A stretch of 39,478 nt of DNA from IMG/VR virus record IMGVR_UViG_3300000270_000001, positions 1-39,478 of that record. One strand, given 5' to 3'. Below are positions 14,441-20,963 of this stretch, one piece after another. This DNA comes from a virus. The first letter of the stretch is position 1, and every line of letters starts with the position of its first letter. Below the pieces are notes generated by a model. That model was given only the letters and a program-made list of their open reading frames with translations, ran no database searches and was not told the DNA's origin. The translations under genes were made by a program, and so were the position numbers.

Positions 14441-14449
14441 GGTCTTTAC

Positions 14450-14704
14450 ATGACCAGTACCTTAGTTGCAACACAAACCATTTCTCACCCTGTAAAGCTC
14501 ACCAGCGAAATGCGGAAAACGATTTATACAAACCTTCGTCAGTCAGCCGCGATGGCCTCCGGACTCGAAGCGATGGCCGTTCGAGCGCTGGAATTGGGCC
14601 ATACCACCGAGCAAGATCTGGACAGTATTGCCGACCTATCCACGCTACTGCGCAACGAATTAAGTCGAATATCAATCGTCATTAATGAGCTGTCAGGGGA
14701 TTAA
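14450..14704 (+). CDS. Small hypothetical protein upstream of LuxR-HTH gene
   Basis: 84 residues with ribosome site AGAGGG before ATG 14450. Mostly helical (LTSEMRKTIYTNLRQSAAMASGLEAMAVRALELGHTTEQDLDSIADLSTLLRNELSRISIVI). No motif recognised. It ends one base before the LuxR-HTH start, so the two are probably translated together. In VP882-like phages the gene beside the LuxR-type regulator can be an antirepressor (Qtip lies next to vqmA), but no similarity to Qtip can be claimed from the sequence. Confidence 0.65.
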   Translation: MTSTLVATQTISHPVKLTSEMRKTIYTNLRQSAAMASGLEAMAVRALELGHTTEQDLDSIADLSTLLRNELSRISIVINELSGD

Positions 14705-14705
14705 C

Positions 14706-15062
14706 ATGGAACTGATCACAGGGAATGACGTGATAGGGCTTGAAGGGCAAAATTTAAATAACCGCGAACTGCGCACACTGGTCGGCATGGCCGACGGTGA
14801 ACCCCCCTACCAAATAGCCGCCGCCGTAGACACTGACAGCATGGGACTCCGGCACATCGAGCGCAACATCCAACACAAGCTTGGCGCTAAAAACAAAACT
14901 CACATAATTACCCGAGGCTTTATCACCGGCGTATTAATCCCCAGGGCGCTGTGTTTACTGTTAGTTTTCAGCACGGTATTAGATACCAGCACCGACATGT
15001 ACCGCACCGGACGCGTCCGAGTATCAGCAGCCAGAACACGCACCCGGACAAGGAAAGATTGA
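14706..15062 (+). CDS. LuxR-type HTH protein with hydrophobic C-terminal segment
   Basis: 118 residues, ATG 14706 behind AGGGG. Residues about 15-75 form a GerE/LuxR HTH (LNNRELRTLVGMADGEPPYQIAAAVDTDSMGLRHIERNIQHKLGAKNKTHIITRGF). No ligand-binding domain precedes it. After the HTH comes a hydrophobic stretch (GVLIPRALCLLLVFSTVL) and an Arg-rich tail. Similar short LuxR-HTH proteins with a hydrophobic end occur in prophages of Vibrio and Shewanella relatives. It is probably a transcription factor, possibly membrane associated. The target is unknown; the position after cI suggests a role in the lysis-lysogeny decision. Confidence 0.75.
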   Translation: MELITGNDVIGLEGQNLNNRELRTLVGMADGEPPYQIAAAVDTDSMGLRHIERNIQHKLGAKNKTHIITRGFITGVLIPRALCLLLVFSTVLDTSTDMYRTGRVRVSAARTRTRTRKD

Positions 15063-15298
15063 TGTTAATTTTAAAGCAACCCGATGATAGCGAAATAGAG
15101 ATCTGCCTAACGGCTAAGATAGTGTGCAACAGCTGCACCAATGAAGCATACATTCCGGCCAAGACACCCGAACAAGCGGTCCAGGGCTTTAAATCCCTCG
15201 GGTGGCGTGCCTATGAAACTGACTATGAATTAGGAACCAGCGCCTGCCCGCATTGCGTTAACGAATTAAAACAAATAAATCAGGATATAAAACTATGA
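15062..15298 (+). CDS. Small CxxC zinc-ribbon-like protein
   Basis: 78 residues starting at ATG 15062, which overlaps the preceding stop (TGATG). Two Cys pairs, CNSC at about 21-24 and CPHC at about 63-66, could bind one zinc. The rest is a small alpha/beta domain (AVQGFKSLGWRAYETDYELGTS). Function unknown. Earlier in-frame ATGs lie inside the LuxR-HTH gene and are unlikely starts. Confidence 0.65.
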   Translation: MLILKQPDDSEIEICLTAKIVCNSCTNEAYIPAKTPEQAVQGFKSLGWRAYETDYELGTSACPHCVNELKQINQDIKL

Positions 15299-16137
15299 CC
15301 GAACTAACTCACGAACAACTTACCGAACAGGCACCTGATCAGCTTCTGGCCGCATTTGTCGAACGCTTTAACGATCTCACCTTTCATGCGGAAGAACAGG
15401 GCACCTTGATCGCACTGCTAAATCAACAGCTCGATGGCTATAAACGCCAGTGCCATTCCCAAACGGCGCAAATAAATGACTTAGAAAAAGAGAATTCAAC
15501 GTGTCGTGATATGGCATTACAAGCGGAAGGCATCGCCAACAAATCAATAGCACTTCAGCGTGAACGCGATAAATTGAAAGACCAGGTTAAACAACTGCAA
15601 CAGCAATACACGCAACTTAAAGGCGGCGATAATCCAAAAAGACTGCGCGAACAAATAAAGCGACTGAAAGAAGCGAACAGTAAACACCAGGCGCGCGTTA
15701 AAACGCTGGAACACGACGGGGCAAAATACCGCGCTGAATTAAGCCAACGGGAAAAGAAAGTAAACGAGGCCGACGCTAAGATAATCACGCTGCAAAAACA
15801 GTTATCACATGATACCGGTTCCGGACTTTACCATAACGGCCCTCACCATCTGATTGTTTGGCCGCAAAAAACCAAAATGCAGCGCCCGGACGGGTCAATC
15901 TTCGAAGGTCGTTCGCTGCTTTACTTGCATCAGTCTGGTCGAGGTGGGTTAATCACGTTTGACCCTGAAGCCGGCGCGAAACTTTGCGCCGCACCAAAGG
16001 GAGGTCTCCGCCCAAGTGGTGACTGCGTTGATTTTGCACATAACTGGTTATATAAGGTTAACGAACTACAAGACGGCATAGTCAGAGAAACTGACATGAT
16101 GCCCATCAATTACAACCCAGAACTAAGCGCGGCATGA
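15295..16137 (+). CDS. Coiled-coil protein with globular C-terminal domain, unknown function
   Basis: 280 residues. About residues 40-175 are a long coiled coil (QINDLEKENSTCRD..., LQRERDKLKDQVKQLQQQYTQLK..., LREQIKRLKEANSKHQARVKTLE). A compact C-terminal domain follows (GPHHLIVWPQKTKMQRPDGSIFEGRSLLYLHQSGRGGLITFDPEAG...). It overlaps its neighbours by 4 bp at both ends. Placement next to parA suggests a possible structural or partition accessory role, but no family is recognised. Confidence 0.65.
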   Translation: MTELTHEQLTEQAPDQLLAAFVERFNDLTFHAEEQGTLIALLNQQLDGYKRQCHSQTAQINDLEKENSTCRDMALQAEGIANKSIALQRERDKLKDQVKQLQQQYTQLKGGDNPKRLREQIKRLKEANSKHQARVKTLEHDGAKYRAELSQREKKVNEADAKIITLQKQLSHDTGSGLYHNGPHHLIVWPQKTKMQRPDGSIFEGRSLLYLHQSGRGGLITFDPEAGAKLCAAPKGGLRPSGDCVDFAHNWLYKVNELQDGIVRETDMMPINYNPELSAA

Positions 16138-16277
16138 TCCGCACTATTGTAATCATTGAAGATGAACAAGGGACCGAGATATTGATCAGCGGTCCTGACT
16201 GTCGGGTTCGCTATGAATTTGACAGCCTCGATGATGCGCTGGACGCGCTCCCCAACCTAGAAGAAACCCAAACCTAA
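16134..16277 (+). CDS. Very small acidic protein, unknown function
   Basis: 47 residues, ATG 16134 overlapping the preceding TGA in ATGA. Sequence MIRTIVIIEDEQGTEILISG..., then FDSLDDALDALPNLEE; a beta hairpin plus acidic helix is likely. Spacing and overlap support it as a real gene. Last gene before the operon terminator. Confidence 0.55.
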   Translation: MIRTIVIIEDEQGTEILISGPDCRVRYEFDSLDDALDALPNLEETQT

Positions 16278-16298
16278 CGCCCTATCCTGGGCGCTTTC
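16278..16298 (+). terminator. Weak intrinsic terminator
   Basis: CGCCC (16278-16282), loop TATCCT, GGGCG (16289-16293), followed by CTTTC. The stem is short and the T run is poor. Confidence 0.4.
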
Positions 16299-16306
16299 AT
16301 CACACT

Positions 16307-16346
16307 TTCGTTATTTCGTTAATTCTTTATTTCGTTACTTCTTGTT
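16307..16346 (-). repeat. Degenerate iteron array upstream of parA (five 8-bp units)
   Basis: In strict 8-bp register: TTCGTTAT, TTCGTTAA, TTCTTTAT, TTCGTTAC, TTCTTGTT. These are the TTAACGAA unit in reverse orientation with substitutions. Together with 16380-16403 they flank the parA promoter region and form the best centromere (parS) candidate. Confidence 0.7.
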
Positions 16347-16379
16347 TTCCCATTCTGATTGGGTTAATCTTTTACCACG

Positions 16380-16403
16380 TTAACGAATTAACGAATTAAC
16401 GAA
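16380..16403 (+). repeat. TTAACGAA iteron array in the parA leader (three perfect units)
   Basis: Three contiguous TTAACGAA units end 19 bp before the parA ATG. Likely operator/centromere for the ribbon-helix-helix protein at 17086, by analogy with omega-type and ParG-type regulators that bind short contiguous repeats. Confidence 0.85.
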
Positions 16404-16422
16404 CCACAAAGGATGTAAACCA

Positions 16423-17064
16423 ATGGGACAAATTATCAGTGTTATCGGGCAAAAAGGTGGCCCAGGCAAAAGCACCCTAGCCCGTGCAATCGGTACTTGT
16501 TACGCCGCTGCCGAATGGGATGTAAAAATCGCCGATCTCGATATTAATCAATCAACAAGCTTTACCTGGCTACAACGCCGGTTACATAACAACATCACTC
16601 CAGTGGTCGCCGTCGAAGTCTTTGGCACCGCAGGGCAAGCGATGAAACAGGCTGGCAACTATGATCTGTTTATTGTGGACGGAGCGCCCACCGCCAGCCG
16701 TGCAACAAGTGAGGTGAGTAAAGTCGCCGATCTGATTGTTATCCCTACCGGCTTAGCGCTGGATGATCTGGAGCCATCAGTTGGCCTGGCTAACAATTTA
16801 AAAAAAGAAGGCGTAAACCCGAAGCGGATTTGCTTCGTATTTAATCGCGCCAGTGGCTCAAAAGTTGAATACCAAGAGGCCCAGGATTATCTGAGTGATA
16901 CCCCTTACCACCTAATAGATGGTCGCATCGAGGATAAACCTTGCTATCGACAAGCCATGAACGAAGGCAGAAGCATCACCGAATCGCGCTTTAAACAACC
17001 TCGCGAAAAAGCTGATCACGTAGTTCAAAACATTATTAACCGACTTGAAGAATTAACGAATTAA
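16423..17064 (+). CDS. parA: ParA-family partition ATPase
   Basis: 213 residues, the short type Ib ParA without an N-terminal HTH. The deviant Walker A KGGPGKST is at 11-18, the Walker A' region is IADLDINQSTS and the Walker B-like region LFIVDGAP. Type Ib ParAs move plasmid copies over the nucleoid together with a small ribbon-helix-helix centromere-binding protein, which is encoded next door. Its last codons overlap an iteron array. This gene shows that the element segregates as a plasmid in lysogens. Confidence 0.93.
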   Translation: MGQIISVIGQKGGPGKSTLARAIGTCYAAAEWDVKIADLDINQSTSFTWLQRRLHNNITPVVAVEVFGTAGQAMKQAGNYDLFIVDGAPTASRATSEVSKVADLIVIPTGLALDDLEPSVGLANNLKKEGVNPKRICFVFNRASGSKVEYQEAQDYLSDTPYHLIDGRIEDKPCYRQAMNEGRSITESRFKQPREKADHVVQNIINRLEELTN

Positions 17065-17076
17065 CGAATTAACGAA
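17053..17076 (+). repeat. TTAACGAA iteron array between parA and the parB-like gene
   Basis: Three contiguous perfect units. The first half lies inside the parA 3' end (it encodes the last residues and stop) and the array ends 9 bp before the ATG at 17086. Confidence 0.85.
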
Positions 17077-17085
17077 GGAATTACA

Positions 17086-17325
17086 ATGGCTGGACCAAGC
17101 AAAAAACCAAGCCGTCTAGGTAAAGCACCTAGCAGCGAAGAAACACCTCACACAGTGGGTAATAACACCAGTAAAGCAGGCAATAGCGAACTTGTACCGC
17201 TGAACTTTAAAGTTCCAGCAGAGTTTAAACGAGATCTTAAAAGCTTTTCGGCTGGTCATGACATGAGCATGGTCGACGTACTGAAAGAGGCGTTCGAGTT
17301 ATATCGAGCGCAAAAAGGCGGGTAA
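17086..17325 (+). CDS. Ribbon-helix-helix partition protein (ParB/ParG-like)
   Basis: 79 residues. A flexible basic/Ser-rich N-terminus (AGPSKKPSRLGKAPSSEE) precedes a ribbon-helix-helix fold at about 43-75: ribbon ELVPLNFKVPAEFKRDLKSF, then helices SMVDVLKEAFELY. This is the form of ParG/omega centromere-binding proteins, whose N-terminal tail stimulates the ParA ATPase. It should bind the TTAACGAA arrays and also repress its own operon. Likely co-transcribed with parA. Confidence 0.82.
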   Translation: MAGPSKKPSRLGKAPSSEETPHTVGNNTSKAGNSELVPLNFKVPAEFKRDLKSFSAGHDMSMVDVLKEAFELYRAQKGG

Positions 17326-17342
17326 ACCGTGAATAGTTTGGC

Positions 17343-17368
17343 CGGCTGAAAGGTGAGATTTTCAGCCG
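17343..17368 (+). other. Strong stem-loop after the partition operon
   Basis: CGGCTGAAA (17343-17351) pairs with TTTCAGCCG (17360-17368) around an 8-nt loop. There is no T run on the plus strand, so it is more likely an mRNA stabiliser or leader element for the gene at 17406 than a terminator. Confidence 0.5.
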
Positions 17369-17405
17369 ACCGGACATAAAAAAACCAATGAGAATAGGAA
17401 TTACT

Positions 17406-17552
17406 ATGTCAGAATTAGATTATAACCGAATCCGCAAGATGCCGCTAATAGAGTTTATCAAGTTACCGCGACAACAACGGGCTATCGTCATAGCCAAACA
17501 GCCACAGTGGTTAGAGACTTTACTCAACCGACTGATAATTCAATACGGTTAA
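17406..17552 (+). CDS. Small hypothetical protein downstream of parAB
   Basis: 48 residues, ATG 17406 with AGGA upstream, stop at 17550-17552. The sequence (MSELDYNRIRKMPLIEFIKLPRQ, then IVIAKQPQWLETLLNRLIIQYG) is a plausible small helical protein. It is followed at once by an intrinsic terminator, which supports it as the last gene of the rightward operon. No function recognised. Confidence 0.55.
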   Translation: MSELDYNRIRKMPLIEFIKLPRQQRAIVIAKQPQWLETLLNRLIIQYG

Positions 17553-17562
17553 ACACGCCCAG

Positions 17563-17590
17563 GGCGCTAAATTGATAGCGCCTTTCTTTA
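17563..17590 (+). terminator. Intrinsic terminator ending the rightward operon
   Basis: GGCGCTA (17563-17569), loop AATTGA, TAGCGCC (17576-17582), then TTTCTTT. Confidence 0.75.
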
Positions 17591-17629
17591 AAAGAAGATA
17601 AAGCCTCACATATAACACCAGGGCTTTTT

Positions 17630-17815
17630 TTATGTTGATTCAATAATCCCTTTAATTTCACTAACTAATCCGCTGGTAAGTGTAATACCGGCATCAACCT
17701 CTTTTTCTGCATTGTCCCCCGAGTCATTTGCCCTAGCTATTACGCGCAAAACACACTCTATTTCATCACACAGTATATTGATTTTCGTCTTAATCATTTT
17801 GTTTTTTAAATCCAT
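17630..17815 (-). CDS. Small hypothetical protein on the opposite strand
   Basis: 61 residues (MDLKNKMIKTKINILCDEIECVLRVIARANDSGD..., ending LVSEIKGIIEST). It looks like a small helical protein. It is the only minus-strand gene in this plus-strand stretch and has no strong ribosome site that I can see. A weak stem-loop with a T-rich flank lies just beyond its stop at about 17601-17632. Could be real or spurious. Confidence 0.4.
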   Translation of the reverse strand: MDLKNKMIKTKINILCDEIECVLRVIARANDSGDNAEKEVDAGITLTSGLVSEIKGIIEST

Positions 17816-17878
17816 CTAATTGATACTTATACCAATATGAACCTGCTCCATTAGAGTGTAAACCCGCTCAGACAAAAC

Positions 17879-17917
17879 TGTCCTATACTCTGTGATATTA
17901 GGTTAAAATTGTCCTAT
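17879..17917 (+). promoter_or_regulatory. Direct-repeat operator before the XRE regulator
   Basis: TGTCCTAT occurs at 17879-17886 and again at 17910-17917, 31 bp apart (three helical turns), each preceded by AA[CT]. Located just upstream of the ATG at 17930; probable autoregulatory site. Confidence 0.5.
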
Positions 17918-17929
17918 GGGGTGTAATAA

Positions 17930-18259
17930 ATGTCTTATGAACCATTGATTCAGGCGATCAAGGCACGGCGAGAATTAGCTTCACTCTCCCAGGCTCAAGC
18001 CGCTGAAATGACGGGTGTTTCACTGAAAACATATCAGCGAATTGAAAACGGTGATACCGACATGAAAATGTCACACTACCGGATCCTAATTCAAAACCTA
18101 AAAGTGACAGATTTGGATATATCGCTGGATATGCTCGGAATTGATAAAACGACGCCCTGGGATGTGGCAGCAGCAGCAAGAACGCTATCACCGGAGGTAA
18201 GAACAATGCTTGTCACCCTGATCATGATGATACACAGAGACAAGCACGGCGATGAATGA
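17930..18259 (+). CDS. XRE-family HTH regulator
   Basis: 109 residues. HTH at about 5-60 (IQAIKARRELASLSQAQAAEMTGVSLKTYQRIENGDTDMKMSHYRILI). The C-terminal half is helical without a protease domain (WDVAAAARTLSPEVRTMLVTLIMMIHRDKHGDE). It stands alone on the plus strand between blocks and faces a direct-repeat operator. It may regulate plasmid maintenance or the opposing accessory operon; no toxin partner is visible beside it. Confidence 0.75.
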   Translation: MSYEPLIQAIKARRELASLSQAQAAEMTGVSLKTYQRIENGDTDMKMSHYRILIQNLKVTDLDISLDMLGIDKTTPWDVAAAARTLSPEVRTMLVTLIMMIHRDKHGDE

Positions 18260-18283
18260 ACGCTTATAAAATTATTATCTTAA

Positions 18284-18586
18284 TTAATTGTGAGATTTAC
18301 TCATTTCATCACCAACAATTTCAGGGGTTCTAGTACGTTCCCAGTGAAAATTATTAGGTGTTAGTTCAACATATTTTCCATTGTTAAAACGAGAAACCGC
18401 AGCTTTAAATTTTTTACCTCTTGGCATTTTGTTTTTCGAGAAAATCCCGCCTTGTTTCATAAACCAAAATTCGAATGGGTATTTAGCTGTAATTAAAAAA
18501 CAAGGAGGACGATCCACAGCTGTTCGTGGCTGTTCCATTGATGTACCATTAATCATAGCTTTACAGTCAGTTAGCATGTTTGCCAT
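18284..18586 (-). CDS. Hypothetical protein
   Basis: 100 residues. Contains PPCFLITAKYPFEFWFMKQGGIFSKNKMPRGKKFKAAVSRFNNGKYVELTPNNFHWERTR. No domain recognised; a mixed beta-rich basic protein. Last gene of the accessory operon that starts at the copy-1 promoter near 19260. The start lies 4 bp after the stop of the 18591-18767 gene. Confidence 0.55.
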   Translation of the reverse strand: MANMLTDCKAMINGTSMEQPRTAVDRPPCFLITAKYPFEFWFMKQGGIFSKNKMPRGKKFKAAVSRFNNGKYVELTPNNFHWERTRTPEIVGDEMSKSHN

Positions 18587-18590
18587 TTCA

Positions 18591-18767
18591 TTATCCTATA
18601 CGCTCGATTTTCAATTTGGGCTGAGAACTAGGATCGCCAGCAATATCTTCCACAGGTTGAGATTGAAGTATTTTCAAAGCCTCTTCGTGTGTGACATCCT
18701 CGGCAATAATTATCTCAGCAACATCAGGGATCAGTCTTACTACTTTATATTTTGATTCTTCACTCAT
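18591..18767 (-). CDS. Small hypothetical acidic protein
   Basis: 58 residues, ATG at 18765-18767, stop TAA at 18593-18591. Sequence MSEESKYKVVRLIPDVAEIIIAEDV, then EEALKILQSQPVEDIAGD. It fills exactly the gap between its neighbours with 4-bp spacing downstream, which supports it as real. No family recognised. Confidence 0.55.
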   Translation of the reverse strand: MSEESKYKVVRLIPDVAEIIIAEDVTHEEALKILQSQPVEDIAGDPSSQPKLKIERIG

Positions 18768-18782
18768 TGCTCAAGTTTCCCA

Positions 18783-18992
18783 TTATCTATTTAGGAGGCT
18801 TAAAGCAAATTGAGCTGCTTTGGCCTCGGTCATTGACCCAAGTTTATAAGGCCCTGCTTTACATGCCTGACAATACCAACCGTTCTTTCTAAAAGTAGCT
18901 GTCCCTGGTACATGGCTAAAACAAATGTGAGCCATATCATCAGCGTTGCAAATAGGACAGCCGGGGACGTTATAATCAATATTTTCAAACAT
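18783..18992 (-). CDS. Small zinc-finger protein
   Basis: 69 residues. Metal-ligand pattern CPICNADDMAHICFSH at about 12-27 and CQACKAG at about 42-48, i.e. two CxxC pairs with extra Cys/His. Likely binds one zinc and nucleic acid or protein. In the accessory operon, after a terminator hairpin that separates it from the gene at 19040. Function unknown. Confidence 0.65.
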   Translation of the reverse strand: MFENIDYNVPGCPICNADDMAHICFSHVPGTATFRKNGWYCQACKAGPYKLGSMTEAKAAQFALSLLNR

Positions 18993-19007
18993 TAAAGTAT
19001 CCCATAC

Positions 19008-19031
19008 AAAAAGAGCCGTTAAGCTCTTTTT
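19008..19031 (-). terminator. Bidirectional intrinsic terminator
   Basis: AAAAAGAGC (19008-19016), loop CGTTAA, GCTCTTTTT (19023-19031). Works on both strands; lies after the 19040 gene. Confidence 0.7.
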
Positions 19032-19039
19032 GTTTTTGA

Positions 19040-19210
19040 TTAGCAGCCAGCGGCTAGAGCCTCTCTAACCCAATCTTTTAATTTCGGCTCTGTTAATGCC
19101 TTTAACTTATTCTTTGCATTTTCTTGCTTTACATTAAACCCCGTAATACGGATATATTGCGAAATTTTAAAACCAACATATTCTTTTACTTTCTTCTCTT
19201 GATTAGTCAT
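19040..19210 (-). CDS. Small basic hypothetical protein
   Basis: 56 residues from ATG 19210 (MTNQEKKVKEYVGFKISQYIRITGFNVKQENAKNKLKALTEPKLKDWVREALAAGC). I choose this start because the leader before it (GGCGATAAACGTA) aligns with the leader and start of the 20111 gene, which shares the duplicated promoter. Upstream in-frame codons run through the promoter and are unlikely. No function recognised. Confidence 0.55.
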   Translation of the reverse strand: MTNQEKKVKEYVGFKISQYIRITGFNVKQENAKNKLKALTEPKLKDWVREALAAGC

Positions 19211-19237
19211 TACGTTTATCGCCATTCCGATTGATTT

Positions 19238-19303
19238 GGGCCATTCCCAAACCGTGAAATGATTATAGTGAACTTTGTTCACCACGTAAAGAACTTTGTT
19301 CAC
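19238..19303 (-). promoter_or_regulatory. Duplicated operator-promoter, copy 1
   Basis: On the minus strand TTTACG (19290-19285), 17-bp spacer, TATAAT (19267-19262). The spacer is filled by the palindrome GTGAAC-TTT-GTTCAC (19268-19282) and a second partial site lies at 19291-19303. 37 bp (19238-19274) are identical to copy 2. The XRE gene's stop codon lies inside the -10 box, and its last 14 codons are made of the operators. Confidence 0.8.
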
Positions 19304-19532
19304 CTTTTCGCGTGGTAATTTCGCAGAATTCATCCCATAGAACGGCACGACGTAATAAGCATTCAATTGCCAGCGCGGTTTGAAACGTACAAGGCTTAGG
19401 CTTGCTTTTATGTTCTAAATTAATAACATTGCGTTTTGTTGTCCAACCTAACGCGATAGCAAAATCATCTTGATTTAACCCGAGCAGTTCGCGGGCCTGT
19501 TTAACCTGCCCAGGTTCCATTGATTCAACCAT
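19263..19532 (-). CDS. XRE-family regulator whose C-terminus is encoded by an operator repeat
   Basis: 89 residues. HTH at about 7-60 (GQVKQARELLGLNQDDFAIALGWTTKRNVINLEHKSKPKPCTFQTALAIECLL). The last residues, RKGEQSSLRGEQSSL, are a repeat because they are encoded by the two operator copies; the stop TAA is part of the TATAAT box. It is probably the repressor of both GTGAAC-N3-GTTCAC promoters. It overlaps the upstream gene's stop (TAATG). The HTH is clear; the target is inferred. Confidence 0.78.
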   Translation of the reverse strand: MVESMEPGQVKQARELLGLNQDDFAIALGWTTKRNVINLEHKSKPKPCTFQTALAIECLLRRAVLWDEFCEITTRKGEQSSLRGEQSSL

Positions 19533-19795
19533 TATTTATACAACTTATCTAACGCTGTTTTGAAATCGGCGGCCAGTTCTTGAGCTGCCCGATCATCACT
19601 ATGTGCAATAGCGTCAAACGCGCCGGAAGCGTTAAGCATAACAAGGCGGTCGCCAGCTGCTTCTTTTGCCAACTTAACGGGATCGGCATTGTCGGCCAGT
19701 TCAACATTTAATTTTTTAAGGACTGTACGGGCGGCATCGCCTAAACTCTTATGCGCGGTGATCGTTCTATCGGCACTATCAACATTAAAATACAT
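19532..19795 (-). CDS. Hypothetical protein before the XRE regulator
   Basis: 87 residues. Soluble, alanine/aspartate rich (TITAHKSLGDAARTVLKKLNVELADNADPVKLAKEAAGDRLVML, then DRAAQELAADFKTALDKLYK). No motif recognised. The stop overlaps the XRE start, implying coupled translation; an antirepressor or cofactor role is possible, but nothing shows it. Confidence 0.6.
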   Translation of the reverse strand: MYFNVDSADRTITAHKSLGDAARTVLKKLNVELADNADPVKLAKEAAGDRLVMLNASGAFDAIAHSDDRAAQELAADFKTALDKLYK

Positions 19796-19813
19796 AATAA
19801 AAACCTCGGCAAT

Positions 19814-19828
19814 GGGGGCTAAGCCCCC
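19814..19828. other. GC-rich hairpin between accessory genes
   Basis: GGGGGCT-A-AGCCCCC, a short perfect stem between the 19836 gene and the 19795 start. On the minus strand a TTTTT run follows about 10 nt later; may attenuate transcription. Confidence 0.4.
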
Positions 19829-19835
19829 TGGTTAA

Positions 19836-20111
19836 TTAAATTTCTTCGGTGTGGTCTAGGTTGAATACATAAAGCGCTTTAACTACTTTTTTCTTTTCAT
19901 CTTCGCCACTTTTCGTTTTGACCTTTTTTTCACAAACCATAAATATTTTGCAACCTTTAGCACCTTTTTTAACTTTACGACCCTGCTCTTTCCACTGGTG
20001 AAAGCCTGCCCATAAATCAGATGCAAGGTTAAACGCTTCTTTGTGATCTTCTAGGTGTGCTTGATTGTTTACTGAGTAAGTTGCTTTAGTCACTGCGTTA
20101 ATGTTGTTCAT
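19836..20111 (-). CDS. ArdC-N-like small protein (antirestriction/ssDNA-binding type)
   Basis: 91 residues from ATG 20111, chosen because AAAGGTG lies upstream; the 4-codon longer GTG start overlaps that site. The segment AFNLASDLWAGFHQWKEQGRKVKKGAKGCKIFMVCEKK matches the ArdC N-terminal pattern (W...G..VrKGekg..I), known from plasmid antirestriction proteins that bind single-stranded DNA. Here only that domain is present. First gene of the operon driven by promoter copy 2. The family link is by pattern only. Confidence 0.55.
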   Translation of the reverse strand: MNNINAVTKATYSVNNQAHLEDHKEAFNLASDLWAGFHQWKEQGRKVKKGAKGCKIFMVCEKKVKTKSGEDEKKKVVKALYVFNLDHTEEI

Positions 20112-20136
20112 AATGTTTATCACCTTTGATTGGTTC

Positions 20137-20202
20137 GGGCCATTCCCAAACCGTGAAATGATTATAGTGAACTATGTTCACTATGTAAAGAACAAAGTTC
20201 AC
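20137..20202 (-). promoter_or_regulatory. Duplicated operator-promoter, copy 2
   Basis: TTTACA (20189-20184), 17 bp, TATAAT (20166-20161) on the minus strand. Spacer palindrome GTGAAC-TAT-GTTCAC (20167-20181); second site GAAC-AAA-GTTC (20190-20200). The leader has a hairpin (GGTTTGGG/CCCGAACC) that is also kept in copy 1 with changed bases. Confidence 0.82.
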
Positions 20203-20269
20203 TATTTTTAAAATGATTTAATGTCATACAGGAAACTACCAGGGCGAGGTATGTTAAAAAGGAATATCC

Positions 20270-20292
20270 AGCATAGACAAAATATCTATGCT
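20270..20292. repeat. Lox-like palindrome core, copy C
   Basis: AGCATAGA (20270-20277), 7-bp spacer, TCTATGCT (20285-20292). This is the core of copies A and B2. It overlaps the stop codon of the Dam gene, so palindromes lie at both ends of that gene. Confidence 0.65.
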
Positions 20293-20954
20293 TCTATTGC
20301 TTCAACGGCCATTATCGCCGCCAAGATTGCCAACCGTTCAGATTTAGGCAAATTTTTGTAATTTTCACCCCACCGATTAGCCTTTCTTTTAATACGTTGT
20401 CTGTCAGTAAAATCCTTACCCGCATAAGTAGCCCAATACACGCGATCAATCTCATAATTAAACCAGATTTTTTCCGTTCGAGGGCCACCGCGCGTCATAG
20501 CTTGCAGTTCGATACAATTCCAATCAGATAACAGCTCATCATATAAGGCGGACGGATAACCCGAAATGATAACCGCGCAAGGCAAATTTTTTAATAACGT
20601 TAATAATTCAACATGGTCAGCATCATCATATTCGTGTTTATATCGGTTGCGAGAAGTTCGAGTTTCTCCAACATACGGGGGATCAGCATAAACCACCTCA
20701 TCCCCCTTAAATTGATAATTCGTCAAAAACTCATGAGCGCAAACGTTAATCAGCTCGACTGGGTGAGCGCATTCAAAATTAACTAAAGGGTCTGCGTGAA
20801 TATCAATACCAATATTTTTTATTGCAGGGGGCTTTTTTTTCATGATAGCCCCACCACCTAAATGAGTCTCAATATAAGTGTTATGCGGTGGCATCATTGA
20901 AATGATATTTTGAAACAATCCAGAAGCTGCTTTTGATCCTAGATATCCACTCAT
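20286..20954 (-). CDS. dam: DNA adenine methylase, D12 (Dam) class
   Basis: 222 residues from ATG 20954, chosen for AGGGG 5 nt upstream; a start six codons earlier is possible. Motifs: GYLGSKAASGLFQ and THLGGGAIM (AdoMet site), VVYADPPYVG with DPPY at 91-94 (catalytic). It methylates N6 of adenine, classically GATC, though the target cannot be read here. Palindrome copies lie at both ends (20270-20292 overlapping the stop, 20964-21077 before the start), which suggests a cassette. There is no restriction partner. Confidence 0.88.
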   Translation of the reverse strand: MSGYLGSKAASGLFQNIISMMPPHNTYIETHLGGGAIMKKKPPAIKNIGIDIHADPLVNFECAHPVELINVCAHEFLTNYQFKGDEVVYADPPYVGETRTSRNRYKHEYDDADHVELLTLLKNLPCAVIISGYPSALYDELLSDWNCIELQAMTRGGPRTEKIWFNYEIDRVYWATYAGKDFTDRQRIKRKANRWGENYKNLPKSERLAILAAIMAVEAIEA

Positions 20955-20963
20955 CGAAACCCC

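Noticed and set aside
17930-18259. Toxin-antitoxin module with the XRE protein
   Set aside because: No adjacent toxin-like gene; the neighbouring 61-aa minus-strand frame is divergent, doubtful and shows no toxin pattern.
18381-18755. A 124-residue plus-strand frame
   Set aside because: It is antisense to two well-spaced minus-strand genes (18284-18586 and 18591-18767) and has no family resemblance.
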